Source of the DNA: an uncultured Exiguobacterium sp.
Lineage (GTDB): Bacteria; Bacillota; Bacilli; Exiguobacteriales; Exiguobacteriaceae
Reading direction: 5' to 3'
Assembly (NCBI GenBank): GCA_913775715.1
Contig: CAJYMC010000001.1
Coordinates: 1 to 64,000, forward strand
DNA: 64,000 nucleotides
Position numbers and translations under genes: made by a program. The notes beneath the pieces were generated by a model. It was not told the origin of the DNA. It was given only the letters and a program-made list of their open reading frames with translations, and did not search any database. Position 1 is the first letter of the stretch, and each line of letters opens with the position of its first letter. Positions 1 to 7,699 of the stretch are shown in pieces.

Positions 1-10
1 TCTCCATAAA
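1..10 (-). rRNA. 16S rRNA, first bases only (runs off left edge)
   Basis: Read on the minus strand, the last ten bases are TTTATGGAGA, which matches the usual start of Bacillales 16S rRNA just before GTTTGATCCTGGCTCAG. The gene body lies outside the window. The strong promoter, boxA-like sequence and leader hairpins at 20-180 support this reading. The exact mature 5' end is inferred. Confidence 0.65.
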
Positions 11-142
11 GTGTTTGACTTGCTCGTTGTGTGACCGAAGTCACGATTGACGAAGCTTGCGCTTCATTCGTTTTTGTATTCCGTAGAATACGATTTTTGC
101 CTCATCGTTCAGTTTTCAAAGTTCGTCTGCCGCCTTAGCGAC
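11..142 (-). other. rRNA operon leader with boxA-like sequence and hairpins
   Basis: The minus strand reads GAACTTTGAAAACTGAACG at about 106-124, the boxA-type antitermination sequence found in front of Bacillales 16S genes. Two short stems follow: GAAGCGCAAGCTTC at 53-66, and GTGAC-TTCG-GTCAC at 31-44 with a UUCG tetraloop. They fit a processed rRNA leader. No reading frame is supported here. Confidence 0.65.
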
Positions 143-148
143 TTTAAT

Positions 149-177
149 AGATTAACAGGTTGTTTTGATTATGTCAA
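149..177 (-). promoter_or_regulatory. rRNA operon promoter P2 (sigma-A)
   Basis: TTGACA at 172-177 and TAATCT at 149-154 are separated by exactly 17 bp. An A/T-rich stretch just upstream (about 183-200) resembles an UP element. Position, strength and the boxA-like sequence downstream fit the proximal promoter of an rrn operon reading leftwards. Confidence 0.8.
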
Positions 178-247
178 CCATGCTTTTTAAAAAACTTTTC
201 AGCCCCAACGAACCGTTTATAAAAGGCGTCTCGCTGGAACATTTATT

Positions 248-276
248 AATATAACAACAAAATTCGACAAACACAA
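248..276 (-). promoter_or_regulatory. possible distal rRNA promoter P1
   Basis: TTGTGT at 271-276 and TATATT at 248-253 are 17 bp apart, about 100 bp upstream of P2. Tandem promoters are usual for Bacillales rrn operons. The element lies right beside the U-tract of the proline dehydrogenase terminator. The match is weaker than P2. Confidence 0.4.
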
Positions 277-286
277 GCATTATTTC

Positions 287-325
287 AAAAAAACTTTGCA
301 AAGAGTTTAAATCCTCTTCGCAAAG
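287..325 (-). terminator. intrinsic terminator of the proline dehydrogenase gene
   Basis: A 12-bp stem (294-305 with 314-325, one G-U pair) has a loop of eight and is followed on the minus strand by seven T. It lies immediately after the stop codon at 329. Confidence 0.85.
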
Positions 326-328
326 TCT

Positions 329-1240
329 TTACCTTCTTAACATGGCACCTACTGTAAACGCGATATTCGCTGGGCGTTCTGCTAAGCGTCTCATCAAATA
401 CGTATACCAATCCACACCATGCGGAACGTAGATGACAACACGATAACCTTGTCGAACTAACTCTTGTTGTCGTTTCGGTCGCATGCCTTGAAGCATTTGA
501 AATTCAAACCGTGATGGATCAATCTGTTTCATTTGAGTAAAGTCAATGATTTGTCGAATGATCTGTTCATCATGTGTCGCGATCTGAGTGTAGTTGCCTT
601 CTAACAAATTAACCTTCACTAACTGAAGGTACGTCTCATCTACTGTCTTTTTCGGTTGAATATAGATTTCATCGTCTCCATCGTACGCTCCTTTGACGAC
701 TCGGATTGTCGCATGAAGACGTTCTACATCAAAACGACTTCGATGGACATTTGCCTGTAGCGCAATCCCGACGTTCGGATAATGTTCATGTACACGCTCG
801 AATACTTGGATAATCGACTCGACCATCATCGCTTCTTCCATATTGACTGTCACACGCATGTTTTGTTGACCTGCAACTTCCGCGATGCGACTCAACTGTT
901 GATAAGCGATATCCGGATCAATTCTTAATCCGATTGATGTCAGCTTTAAAGATACTTGTGCGTCTAGATTGTATGCTTTGATCTGCCCGATGACTTTAAT
1001 GCATTCATCCGCGATATCTACTGCGTCCTGTTCTGTCTCGACGAACTCGCCTAAACAATCTACTGTAGCGGCTCGTCCATCTTGATTGAATTGCTTTACC
1101 GTGTCGAGTGTCGCTTCAGCGCCCTGCCCTCCGACAAATAACGTCCCACCAAGTGGTAATCCGACTTTTCTAGCTAATTGAATCAGTAACCTATTTTCAG
1201 CCAAGTACTCAAATACAGGTCCAGTAATCTGCTGTAACAT
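329..1240 (-). CDS. proline dehydrogenase (PutB/FadM type)
   Basis: This is a 303-residue FAD-dependent proline dehydrogenase of the short monofunctional Bacillus type, oxidising proline to 1-pyrroline-5-carboxylate. The TIM-barrel family signatures visible are DHLGEF-like VDCLGEFV near residue 60, VKGAYDGDDEI near 200, ATHDE near 235, FQMLQGM near 262, and the C-terminal RRLAERPAN. The reading frame extends 91 codons further upstream, but that extension runs into the permease gene and lacks homology. The ATG at 1240 has GAGGGTG at good spacing and starts the conserved MLQQ segment. The upstream terminator at 1268 leaves little room for a private promoter, so expression may depend on read-through or a promoter inside the permease gene. 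No P5C dehydrogenase lies nearby. Orthology to putB rather than fadM is not resolved. Confidence 0.9.
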   Translation of the reverse strand: MLQQITGPVFEYLAENRLLIQLARKVGLPLGGTLFVGGQGAEATLDTVKQFNQDGRAATVDCLGEFVETEQDAVDIADECIKVIGQIKAYNLDAQVSLKLTSIGLRIDPDIAYQQLSRIAEVAGQQNMRVTVNMEEAMMVESIIQVFERVHEHYPNVGIALQANVHRSRFDVERLHATIRVVKGAYDGDDEIYIQPKKTVDETYLQLVKVNLLEGNYTQIATHDEQIIRQIIDFTQMKQIDPSRFEFQMLQGMRPKRQQELVRQGYRVVIYVPHGVDWYTYLMRRLAERPANIAFTVGAMLRR

Positions 1241-1267
1241 CTGAATCACCCTCTTTCCTCTCCTAAC

Positions 1268-1302
1268 AAAAAAACGTCTTTCTTCTATATAGAAGAAAGA
1301 CG
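1268..1302 (-). terminator. terminator after the purine permease gene
   Basis: A perfect 12-bp stem (1275-1286 with 1291-1302) is followed on the minus strand by seven T. It separates the permease gene from proline dehydrogenase. Confidence 0.85.
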
Positions 1303-1311
1303 CAGTTTGGA

Positions 1312-2667
1312 TTAGTGCAGCCAGATGAAGTAACCGAGGAATCCAAGAGATAACACGTACATGATTGGGTGTACTTCTTTTGCTCGTCCTTTTGCGATCA
1401 TCGTGACCGGGTAGAAGAGGAAACCGAATGCAATCCCTGTTGCGATCGAATACGTTAACGGCATCATAATGACAGTCAAGAAAGCCGGAACCGCGTATTC
1501 GAATTTTTTCCAATCGATTTGAAGCAGTGAAGCTGCCATCAACACACCGACAATGATCAATGCGGGTGCCGTGACCGGCGCAGTGATGATTGCGAGCAAT
1601 GGTGAGAAGAATAAAGCGAGACCAAAGAATAACGCTGTGATGATTGCCGTCATACCTGAACGACCGCCCGCTGCGACTCCTGCACTTGACTCAATGTAGG
1701 AAACCGTCGTCGACGTTCCGAGAATAGAACCCGCTACGGTTGCTGTTGAGTCAGCGATCAATGCGCGACCGGCACGTGGTACTTTATTTTCTTTGATCAG
1801 ACCGGCTTGGTTTGCTACTGCAACCAACGTACCTGCTGTATCGAAGAAATCAACGAAGAAGAAAGTCAGAATGACGATCATCATTTGAACTGTGAAAATC
1901 TCGTTAAAATGTAAGAATGCTTGTCCGAATGTCGGTGCGATACTCGGTGGTGCTGAGATGACTTCACCAAGGCTTGTCGGGACCGGAATCAAACCGAAGA
2001 TCATTCCAGCAACTGCCGTCACGATCATTCCGAAGAAAATCGCGCCTTTAACACCGCGTGTCATCAAGACAGCTGATACGACAAGACCGAATACTGCGAG
2101 AAGTGTTGTTCCTTTACTTAAATCACCAAGTGAGACGAGTGTCGCTTCATTCGCAACGACGATGCCGCCTGTTTTTAATCCGATGAAGGCGATGAATAAT
2201 CCAATCCCTGCTGCAACTGCCATTTTCAATGGTTCTGGAATCGCGTTGATGATCATCTCGCGAATACCTGAAGCCGTTAATACCATGAAGACAAGACCTG
2301 AGACGAGAACACCTGAAAGTGCAGTTTGCCATGGAATACCCATTCCGATGACGACACTATACGCGAAGAAGGCGTTTAAGCCCATACCCGGCGCGAGCGC
2401 AATCGGATAGTTCGCAAGTAATCCCATCGTGACAGAACCGATGATCGCAACGAGTGCTGTGGCACCGAAGACCGCTCCGGCATCCATGCCTGCTTCTGCT
2501 AATGTGTTTGGGTTGACGAATAGGATGTACGCCATCGCGAAGAACGTCGTCATGCCGGCGATGAACTCTGTACGCATGTTCGTACCAAGCCCATTGAAAT
2601 CAAAGAAACGCGCAATCGCATTTTCTTTTGCTTTCGGTTGGTGTGGCTGTTTCAATTGTGTACTCAT
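1312..2667 (-). CDS. pbuG: hypoxanthine/guanine permease, AzgA-like (PbuG)
   Basis: This 451-residue polytopic membrane protein belongs to the AzgA branch of the NCS2 nucleobase permeases, which import purine bases by proton symport. Typical family segments are NPNTLAEAGMD near residue 55, the APGMGLNAFFAY signature near 95, DFFDTAGTLV near 275 and GTSTTVSYIES near 320. Length matches PbuG of Bacillus (about 440). The ATG at 2667 has GGAAGG seven bases upstream. A guanine-type riboswitch with terminator, a sigma-A promoter and a palindromic PurR-like box lie upstream, so repression by both guanine/hypoxanthine and PurR is likely. In B. subtilis pbuG also lies next to guaA. Which bases it transports is inferred from regulation and homology. 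Confidence 0.92.
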   Translation of the reverse strand: MSTQLKQPHQPKAKENAIARFFDFNGLGTNMRTEFIAGMTTFFAMAYILFVNPNTLAEAGMDAGAVFGATALVAIIGSVTMGLLANYPIALAPGMGLNAFFAYSVVIGMGIPWQTALSGVLVSGLVFMVLTASGIREMIINAIPEPLKMAVAAGIGLFIAFIGLKTGGIVVANEATLVSLGDLSKGTTLLAVFGLVVSAVLMTRGVKGAIFFGMIVTAVAGMIFGLIPVPTSLGEVISAPPSIAPTFGQAFLHFNEIFTVQMMIVILTFFFVDFFDTAGTLVAVANQAGLIKENKVPRAGRALIADSTATVAGSILGTSTTVSYIESSAGVAAGGRSGMTAIITALFFGLALFFSPLLAIITAPVTAPALIIVGVLMAASLLQIDWKKFEYAVPAFLTVIMMPLTYSIATGIAFGFLFYPVTMIAKGRAKEVHPIMYVLSLGFLGYFIWLH

Positions 2668-2705
2668 GATTGCCTTCCTTCCAAATAAGCCGTCTCCTTG
2701 AAAAC

Positions 2706-2740
2706 AAAAAACGGCCCTTACCTAAGCGGTAAAAGCCGTT
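2706..2740 (-). terminator. riboswitch-controlled terminator of pbuG
   Basis: Stem AACGGC/GCCGTT (2710-2715 with 2735-2740) continues inwards and is followed on the minus strand by six T. It lies between the purine aptamer and the pbuG Shine-Dalgarno, as expected for a ligand-controlled terminator. Confidence 0.85.
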
Positions 2741-2767
2741 TCAATAAGCGCACGATGCTGCATGTGC

Positions 2768-2834
2768 GCCGTAGTAGGAACCTTTACGGTGTTCCTGTAG
2801 AGACTTCCGGGCCCTATCCCCAGAATTATACGGC
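2768..2834 (-). ncRNA. guanine-type purine riboswitch of pbuG
   Basis: The P1 strands GCCGTA and TACGGC pair perfectly (2829-2834 with 2768-2773). Inside are the purine-aptamer landmarks TATAAT, GTCTCTAC and CCGTAAA, and the closing ACTAC, in which the ligand-pairing base is C. That indicates guanine/hypoxanthine rather than adenine specificity. A terminator follows directly. Confidence 0.92.
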
Positions 2835-2877
2835 ATTATTTATGTTTTTTAGTGGTATGAAAAATAAGAACAGACAC

Positions 2878-2906
2878 ATCGTAGCACGGTCAAATTCATC
2901 GGTCAA
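2878..2906 (-). promoter_or_regulatory. pbuG promoter (sigma-A)
   Basis: TTGACC at 2901-2906 and TACGAT at 2878-2883 have 17-bp spacing, about 40 bp upstream of the aptamer. Confidence 0.7.
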
Positions 2907-2938
2907 CCATAAAAGCGAAATTTAACCACTTATTTTAT

Positions 2939-2950
2939 CCGAACGTTCGG
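2939..2950 (-). promoter_or_regulatory. palindromic PurR box candidate
   Basis: CCGAACGTTCGG is a perfect 12-bp palindrome, so the CCGAAC core of the Bacillus PurBox (AWWWCCGAACWWT) occurs on both strands. The minus-strand copy is preceded by AAAA. It lies about 33 bp upstream of the pbuG -35, where PurR sites usually lie. PurR binding is inferred. Confidence 0.5.
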
Positions 2951-3003
2951 TTTTGAAAACGTTTTTTTGAAGGCTATTTCACGATTGTTAGAAATTCGCC
3001 CTG

Positions 3004-3537
3004 TCACTGAGCGTATATATTTTTAAAGTAGTCGGATAATAGTCCCTCTCCTTTAAAGCGATTCTCTAAAACGTTTTGGATCTGCTGTAATTCATTTTCA
3101 CGTGTTCCGTAAGTATTTGAGAGTGACCCGAGATAAGAATACGCATAAATTGGTTCATCTGGACATAGTTCATGAGCACGTCGTAACATGGATGCGCCTT
3201 TTTCTTCCCACTCGTTGTACTCTCCAAAATAATAAGGAGTCATCGAAATCATATAACCAAAACACCATAGAAAGTCCTCATGGTTCATAAAATAACGTAA
3301 ACCATCGTATGTAACTTCCTTTAGTAAAGATTCTAATTCCTCAATATCTATATCGTTCTCTGTGATTCCTAATGGTCCGTGTTCAAAGGTGACGTACCAA
3401 CAAAAAAAGCCCAGTCGAATGACTATTTTGAGATCTTCGGGATGTTGTCTCCAAGAATTCAAAAGATAGCGTTTAGCTTCATTCCATTTTTCTAGTTTTT
3501 CTAATTGATCAACTTCAGTCCATGTCCAGTCTATCAT
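3004..3537 (-). CDS. uncharacterised TPR-like cytoplasmic protein
   Basis: This is a 177-residue acidic, aromatic-rich protein without signal peptide or membrane segment. I do not recognise a named family. Helical stretches with TPR-like spacing are visible: a segment around residues 12-45 (EKWNEAKRYLLNSWRQHPED) and another around 118-140 (AHELCPDEPIYAYSYLGSL). The centre has WCFGYMISMTPYYFGEYNEW near residue 90-108. The ATG at 3537 has GAGGGAT at slightly long spacing. It sits alone between guaA and pbuG, two genes that are usually adjacent, so it is an insertion in an otherwise conserved order. Similar stand-alone proteins are often found near toxin or immunity genes, but nothing here supports that role. 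Confidence 0.7.
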   Translation of the reverse strand: MIDWTWTEVDQLEKLEKWNEAKRYLLNSWRQHPEDLKIVIRLGFFCWYVTFEHGPLGITENDIDIEELESLLKEVTYDGLRYFMNHEDFLWCFGYMISMTPYYFGEYNEWEEKGASMLRRAHELCPDEPIYAYSYLGSLSNTYGTRENELQQIQNVLENRFKGEGLLSDYFKNIYAQ

Positions 3538-3677
3538 AAGGCAGTATCCCTCTTTTCCATTAGATGATGTATTCCATAATAAAGGAAAAGTCTACGCATC
3601 TCAGCAAACTAGAACTAAACTATCTAAATTCGTTGGTTCAGTTTAAAATCGTCCAACAGTTACATGAATTTGATCAC

Positions 3678-3723
3678 AAAAAAGCCCCCTCTCATTCACA
3701 AATCATGTGAACAAAAGAGAGCT
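3678..3723 (-). terminator. terminator downstream of guaA
   Basis: On the minus strand AGCTCTC...TTCACA-TGATT-TGTGAA...GAGAG..GGCT forms a long stem ending in six T (3678-3683). It lies about 110 bp after the guaA stop codon. Confidence 0.7.
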
Positions 3724-3746
3724 TCATTTTGAAATAAAGTGGTTGA

Positions 3747-3829
3747 AGGTGAAACAGACTCCCTTTCACCTGTCCCCTTTAAAACGTTGATACCACAAGC
3801 TTCATGAGACGAATCGTCTCATTAAGCCC
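3747..3829 (-). other. two further hairpins in the guaA 3' region
   Basis: Between the guaA stop and its terminator are AGGTGAAA/TTTCACCT (3747-3754 with 3764-3771) and a perfect ATGAGACG-AAT-CGTCTCAT (3805-3823). The second extends outwards as an AAGC/GCTT pairing. Neither has its own T-run. Together with the terminator they give guaA mRNA a strongly folded tail of unknown role. The rest of 3538-3834 shows no gene. Confidence 0.45.
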
Positions 3830-3834
3830 AGTAC

Positions 3835-5379
3835 TTATTCCCACTCAATCGTTGAAGGTGGTTTCGACGTCACATCGTACAGGACGCGGTTAACGTTCTG
3901 GACTTCGTTGACGATCCGGACCGAGATCTTCTCAAGCACGTCCCATGGAATACGTGCCCAGTCTGATGTCATTCCGTCAATTGACGTGACAGCGCGGATT
4001 CCGACGGCATAGTCGTATGTCCGCTCATCGCCCATGACACCAACCGAACGGATTGGAGGAAGGACTGTGAAGTATTGCCAGATTTCGCGCTCGAGTCCTG
4101 CCTTTTTGATTTCATCGCGAAGAATGAAATCAGATTCGCGGACGATTTCGAGTTTCTCATCTGTGATCTCACCGAGGACACGAATTCCGAGACCTGGTCC
4201 TGGGAACGGCTGACGCCACACGATTTCATCAGAAAGACCGAGTTCTTTCCCAAGTTCACGGACTTCATCCTTGAACAATGTGTTGATCGGTTCGATCAAT
4301 TCAAACTGCATGTCTTCCGGCAATCCACCGACGTTGTGGTGTGATTTGATCGTTTGTGCTGTATCCGTACCACTCTCGATAATATCCGTGTAGAGCGTAC
4401 CTTGGGCAAGGAAGTCCATGTCCGTCAGCTTCGAAGCTTCTTCGTCGAAGACGTAGACGAACTCGTTGCCGATGATTTTACGCTTCTGCTCTGGATCCGA
4501 GATACCGCGGAGTTTGTCGAGGAAACGGTCCTGGGCATCAATCTTGATGACGTTCATGTGGAAGTGATCCGCGAATGTCTTCATGACGCTTTCTGCTTCA
4601 CCTTTACGCAGTAAACCATGATCGACAAACATACATGTCAATTGATCACCGATTGCTTTGTGGATCAAAGCTGCGACGACAGACGAGTCGACACCACCAG
4701 AAAGTGCACAGAGGACTTTTTTATCGCCGACTTGTTCTTGAATCTTCGCTACTTCGATTTCGATGAAGTTTTCCATCGACCAGTCGCCCGCACATTTACA
4801 GACTTCAAAGAGGAAGTTCTTGAGCAATTCTTTTCCGAAGACCGTATGGTTGACTTCCGGGTGATACTGCACACCGTACATTTTCAATTCTTCATTCTTG
4901 ATCGAAGCGATCGGACATGACACGTTCGTTCCATCGACGACGAAGCCATTTGGTACAGATGTGACGAGGTCACTGTGGCTCATCCAGACCGTTTGTTCCA
5001 GCGGTAGGTTCGCATACATCGGTGACGGGTCTTGTAACGTCAATGTGGCTTTTCCATATTCACGATGTCCCGCACGTTCCACTGTTCCGCCGAAATGCTG
5101 TGACATGAGCTGCATGCCGTAACAGATTCCGAAGATCGGAATACCGAGGTCGAAGATTTCTGGGTCACACCGGTACGCATCCTCTGCGTAGACGCTACGT
5201 GGACCACCTGAGAAGATGATACCTGCAGGTGCGATTTCTTTTACTTCTGCTGCAGTGATTTTATGCGAATGCAATTCACTGTAGACGCCAAGGTCCCGAA
5301 TACGACGTGTGATCAATTGATTGTACTGTCCTCCAAAATCGAGGACGAGAATCATTTCCTGGTCCAAATGTGCTTCCAA
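3835..5379 (-). CDS. guaA: GMP synthase (glutamine-hydrolysing)
   Basis: This 514-residue enzyme amidates XMP to GMP in purine synthesis. The N-terminal class I glutamine amidotransferase domain carries the nucleophile in GICYGMQ near residue 87 and the YHPEVNHT His-Glu pair near 175. The ATP pyrophosphatase domain has the P-loop SGGVDSSV near residue 230. The C-terminal dimerisation domain ends in the invariant PPSTIEWE. The start is a TTG with AAGGCGGG at good spacing; the first ATG lies eight codons inside, at the conserved MILVLDFG. A guanine riboswitch with antiterminator and terminator occupies the leader, so GMP formation should be shut down by guanine. The gene follows the moxR operon as in B. 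subtilis, but has its own promoter overlapping the end of the transglutaminase gene. Confidence 0.97.
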   Translation of the reverse strand: MEAHLDQEMILVLDFGGQYNQLITRRIRDLGVYSELHSHKITAAEVKEIAPAGIIFSGGPRSVYAEDAYRCDPEIFDLGIPIFGICYGMQLMSQHFGGTVERAGHREYGKATLTLQDPSPMYANLPLEQTVWMSHSDLVTSVPNGFVVDGTNVSCPIASIKNEELKMYGVQYHPEVNHTVFGKELLKNFLFEVCKCAGDWSMENFIEIEVAKIQEQVGDKKVLCALSGGVDSSVVAALIHKAIGDQLTCMFVDHGLLRKGEAESVMKTFADHFHMNVIKIDAQDRFLDKLRGISDPEQKRKIIGNEFVYVFDEEASKLTDMDFLAQGTLYTDIIESGTDTAQTIKSHHNVGGLPEDMQFELIEPINTLFKDEVRELGKELGLSDEIVWRQPFPGPGLGIRVLGEITDEKLEIVRESDFILRDEIKKAGLEREIWQYFTVLPPIRSVGVMGDERTYDYAVGIRAVTSIDGMTSDWARIPWDVLEKISVRIVNEVQNVNRVLYDVTSKPPSTIEWE

Positions 5380-5416
5380 ATCTGTTCCCGCCTTTCTGAT
5401 TTCATGCGTACCCTAT

Positions 5417-5464
5417 GAAAAAAGCCCACTCTTCGCCCATGAATAAAATGGAAAAAGAGCAGGC
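5417..5464 (-). terminator. riboswitch-controlled terminator of guaA
   Basis: On the minus strand GCCTGCTCTT...CCAT pairs with ATGG...AAGAGTGGGC, followed by six T. Its 5' arm CTGCTC is complementary to GAGCAG at the 3' edge of aptamer P1 (about 5494-5499), which gives a clear antiterminator alternative. Confidence 0.85.
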
Positions 5465-5498
5465 CGCTTCACAAAAAAATGTATACGAAGGGTCTGCT

Positions 5499-5569
5499 CC
5501 TTCATAGTCAGGTCGTTTAAGGTGACCCGGTAGAGACTCTCGCGCCATATTCGCGAGTATATACAAAGG
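5499..5569 (-). ncRNA. guanine-type purine riboswitch of guaA
   Basis: The minus strand contains TATATACT, ATATGG, GTCTCTACC, CCTTAAA and GACTATG, in the order of the purine aptamer. The discriminating base in GACTATG is C (guanine class). P1 is CCTTTGTAT with ATGAAGG. Loops P2/P3 are intact. Confidence 0.95.
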
Positions 5570-5600
5570 AGATTGCATGTGTGTGATTTACGTTGTTCCC

Positions 5601-5630
5601 ATTGTACCTGTATCGTTTCGTAAATATCAA
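5601..5630 (-). promoter_or_regulatory. guaA promoter (sigma-A)
   Basis: TTGATA at 5625-5630 and TACAAT at 5601-5606 are 18 bp apart. The -35 overlaps the stop codon of the transglutaminase gene. It lies about 32 bp upstream of the aptamer. Confidence 0.65.
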
Positions 5631-7699
5631 CCCTCTACATGACGAATGATATTTTCGAAATATTCACGTTTTTTCTCGGCAGATAATGATTCTCCGCCAT
5701 AGACCATCCGTTCGTAAGCATCCGTCAACGGTCGCATCGCGTACGTCTCGTAGTACCCATCGACTTCGTGAGCGAGTTCCGCAAGCGTCCGACCATCTTG
5801 ATAATGGAATCCTTTTTTATCAAGACGTCGCAAGAGGTACCGGTACATCCGCCGGAATCCTTCTGGTCGCTCGATTTGTCTCCGGAAGAAGAGAATCGCA
5901 AGCGTTCGAATTACTGGTTTTCGGAACAGGTAGAGGAACAAGAGAGCGAGTGCCGTCACAAGGATTGGCCAAAACGGAATTGACTTCTGCTCCGTCTGTC
6001 CGGCGCTAGTCGTCTGTTCTTCGTCGAGAAGATTTTCCTGCGGACGATTTGGTGTCGTCGTCTCTGTATTATTTTCTGTTTCGCGTTGTGGATTCGTTTG
6101 TTCCGTCTCGTTGTTCGTTTCTCGGTCAATCGTATACTGTCCTGCTCCGTCGAAGCTAACAGTCGGCTCAAGCGGTACCCAGCCGGGTCCTTCGATGTAG
6201 ACTTCGACCCACGAGTGGGCATTTTTATTTCGTACCGTATAACTCGTCACGGCGGAGCCGATGACATCGGACTCACCTCCCGTGAACCCTTTTACCCAGC
6301 GTGCGGGTAATCCAGCTGCCCGAAGTAACACAGCGGCTGACGTCGAGAAGTTATCACAATACCCGAGTTTCGTCTCGAACAGGAACTGATCAACGTAATC
6401 CTGGTTTTCTTTCGGTACAGCTACTTCTTCCGTATTGTATTCAAAGTTTTCTTCTTCGAAATAGTTTTCAATCGCTCGTGCTTTGTCCCATGGTGTTTTT
6501 TCACCTTCAACGATTTGATTCGCTAAATCACGGACACGTTGTGGTAGTCCATCTGGTAGCTGCAGGTACCGACGTGTGTCAGCCACTGATAGATTAAGCG
6601 GTTCATCTGTCTGTAACTGTTCTTCTGTGAAGAGTGGATAGGCATATTCAATTTGATAGTTGCGTTGTTGCTCCGCATCGTCGAGATACGAAATTTTTTG
6701 ATTGTCGGGATCAACCAATACATTTTGTCGTTGTTGGTCGACCGTCAACCGAACATTATCACCATTATATGGAACGAATGGCAATTCACGTGCCATCTCA
6801 AACGTTGCCGTCTCATTTCGTGTCTTGACCTCTTTTCCGAAATGCGAGAAGAAACCACGTCCATCGATTTCCGGATTCGATTCCGACAGCACCCACCCCT
6901 TGCCGGTATAGATATCTTTCGTCTCGACTCGCCAGTAGCGGTTCCCTTCACTCTCGACTTGGAAGACTTCTCGGTCGTCCATCTGAAACGGTCCACCGAG
7001 TTGCTCGTCATTGTTACCGTAGCCGACCTTTTGAATCGCATTCGACGGCTCTCCTTCCCCTTCTAAACCGGACGTCAAATCGTACCAACTGTCTTGCCAT
7101 GTCGCATTGATGACAGGACTTTGGACAGCAGCGACGATGACGGCACCCATGATGAATAAGGCACTCAGCGGACGAACGTAAGAAGCGCGTGGTCGTTCGT
7201 TGACTTCCGTCGCATAGAGCAATAACAAGGATAAAATGATTGGATAGAGAATGAACGTCTCTCCCGAGTAATCCGTCCATGTATCACAATAGGCGATGAA
7301 TCCGATCACTCCGAAGGCAAGTCCGAAGACGAATCCGCGATTCGGGAATGTCCGGCGTGCCAGATAGGCGATCAAGAAACTAATCAATCCGATCGACAGT
7401 GCAAAGGCGGGTCGTCCCGGTAGTTCACCGTTGATGACACTTTGAACATCTGAGCTAATTTCCGTAAAAATGCCCCATGGTGCGGAACCTGGTGTCAAAA
7501 TCAAATAAAACGACAGCAGTAATCCACCGAGACTTCCGAGTAAAAAGTAACGCCGCGATAGATGCGACAACAGCAACGGCAGAAACAGCATCGGTAAGAA
7601 GGACCAAAGATGTTCGAACGTCGTCAGTTCAAGAAGTGGTGGCATGAAACAAGTCAGAACGGCTGCCGCGATAGCGTTCCAAAGTAAGCGTCGCATCAT
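5627..7699 (-). CDS. transglutaminase-like membrane protein, TgpA type (YebA)
   Basis: This 690-residue protein has an N-terminal block of about six membrane helices (residues 1-200, DUF3488-like). A large extracytoplasmic region follows with a papain-like transglutaminase core: Cys in GYCDNFS near 420, His in NAHSWVEVY near 465, and an acidic residue in PLEPTVSF near 482. A Thr/Asn/Gln-rich linker leads to one more membrane helix near 565 and a cytoplasmic tail resembling DUF4129. The catalytic triad looks intact. The substrate is unknown; a role in the cell envelope is likely. It is the last gene of a three-gene operon and overlaps the DUF58 gene by 4 bp. Confidence 0.88.
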   Translation of the reverse strand: MMRRLLWNAIAAAVLTCFMPPLLELTTFEHLWSFLPMLFLPLLLSHLSRRYFLLGSLGGLLLSFYLILTPGSAPWGIFTEISSDVQSVINGELPGRPAFALSIGLISFLIAYLARRTFPNRGFVFGLAFGVIGFIAYCDTWTDYSGETFILYPIILSLLLLYATEVNERPRASYVRPLSALFIMGAVIVAAVQSPVINATWQDSWYDLTSGLEGEGEPSNAIQKVGYGNNDEQLGGPFQMDDREVFQVESEGNRYWRVETKDIYTGKGWVLSESNPEIDGRGFFSHFGKEVKTRNETATFEMARELPFVPYNGDNVRLTVDQQRQNVLVDPDNQKISYLDDAEQQRNYQIEYAYPLFTEEQLQTDEPLNLSVADTRRYLQLPDGLPQRVRDLANQIVEGEKTPWDKARAIENYFEEENFEYNTEEVAVPKENQDYVDQFLFETKLGYCDNFSTSAAVLLRAAGLPARWVKGFTGGESDVIGSAVTSYTVRNKNAHSWVEVYIEGPGWVPLEPTVSFDGAGQYTIDRETNNETEQTNPQRETENNTETTTPNRPQENLLDEEQTTSAGQTEQKSIPFWPILVTALALLFLYLFRKPVIRTLAILFFRRQIERPEGFRRMYRYLLRRLDKKGFHYQDGRTLAELAHEVDGYYETYAMRPLTDAYERMVYGGESLSAEKKREYFENIIRHVEG

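Noticed and set aside
1241..1513. N-terminal extension of proline dehydrogenase
   Set aside because: It runs through a terminator and into the permease gene, has no homology to the family, and the ATG at 1240 has a proper ribosome site.
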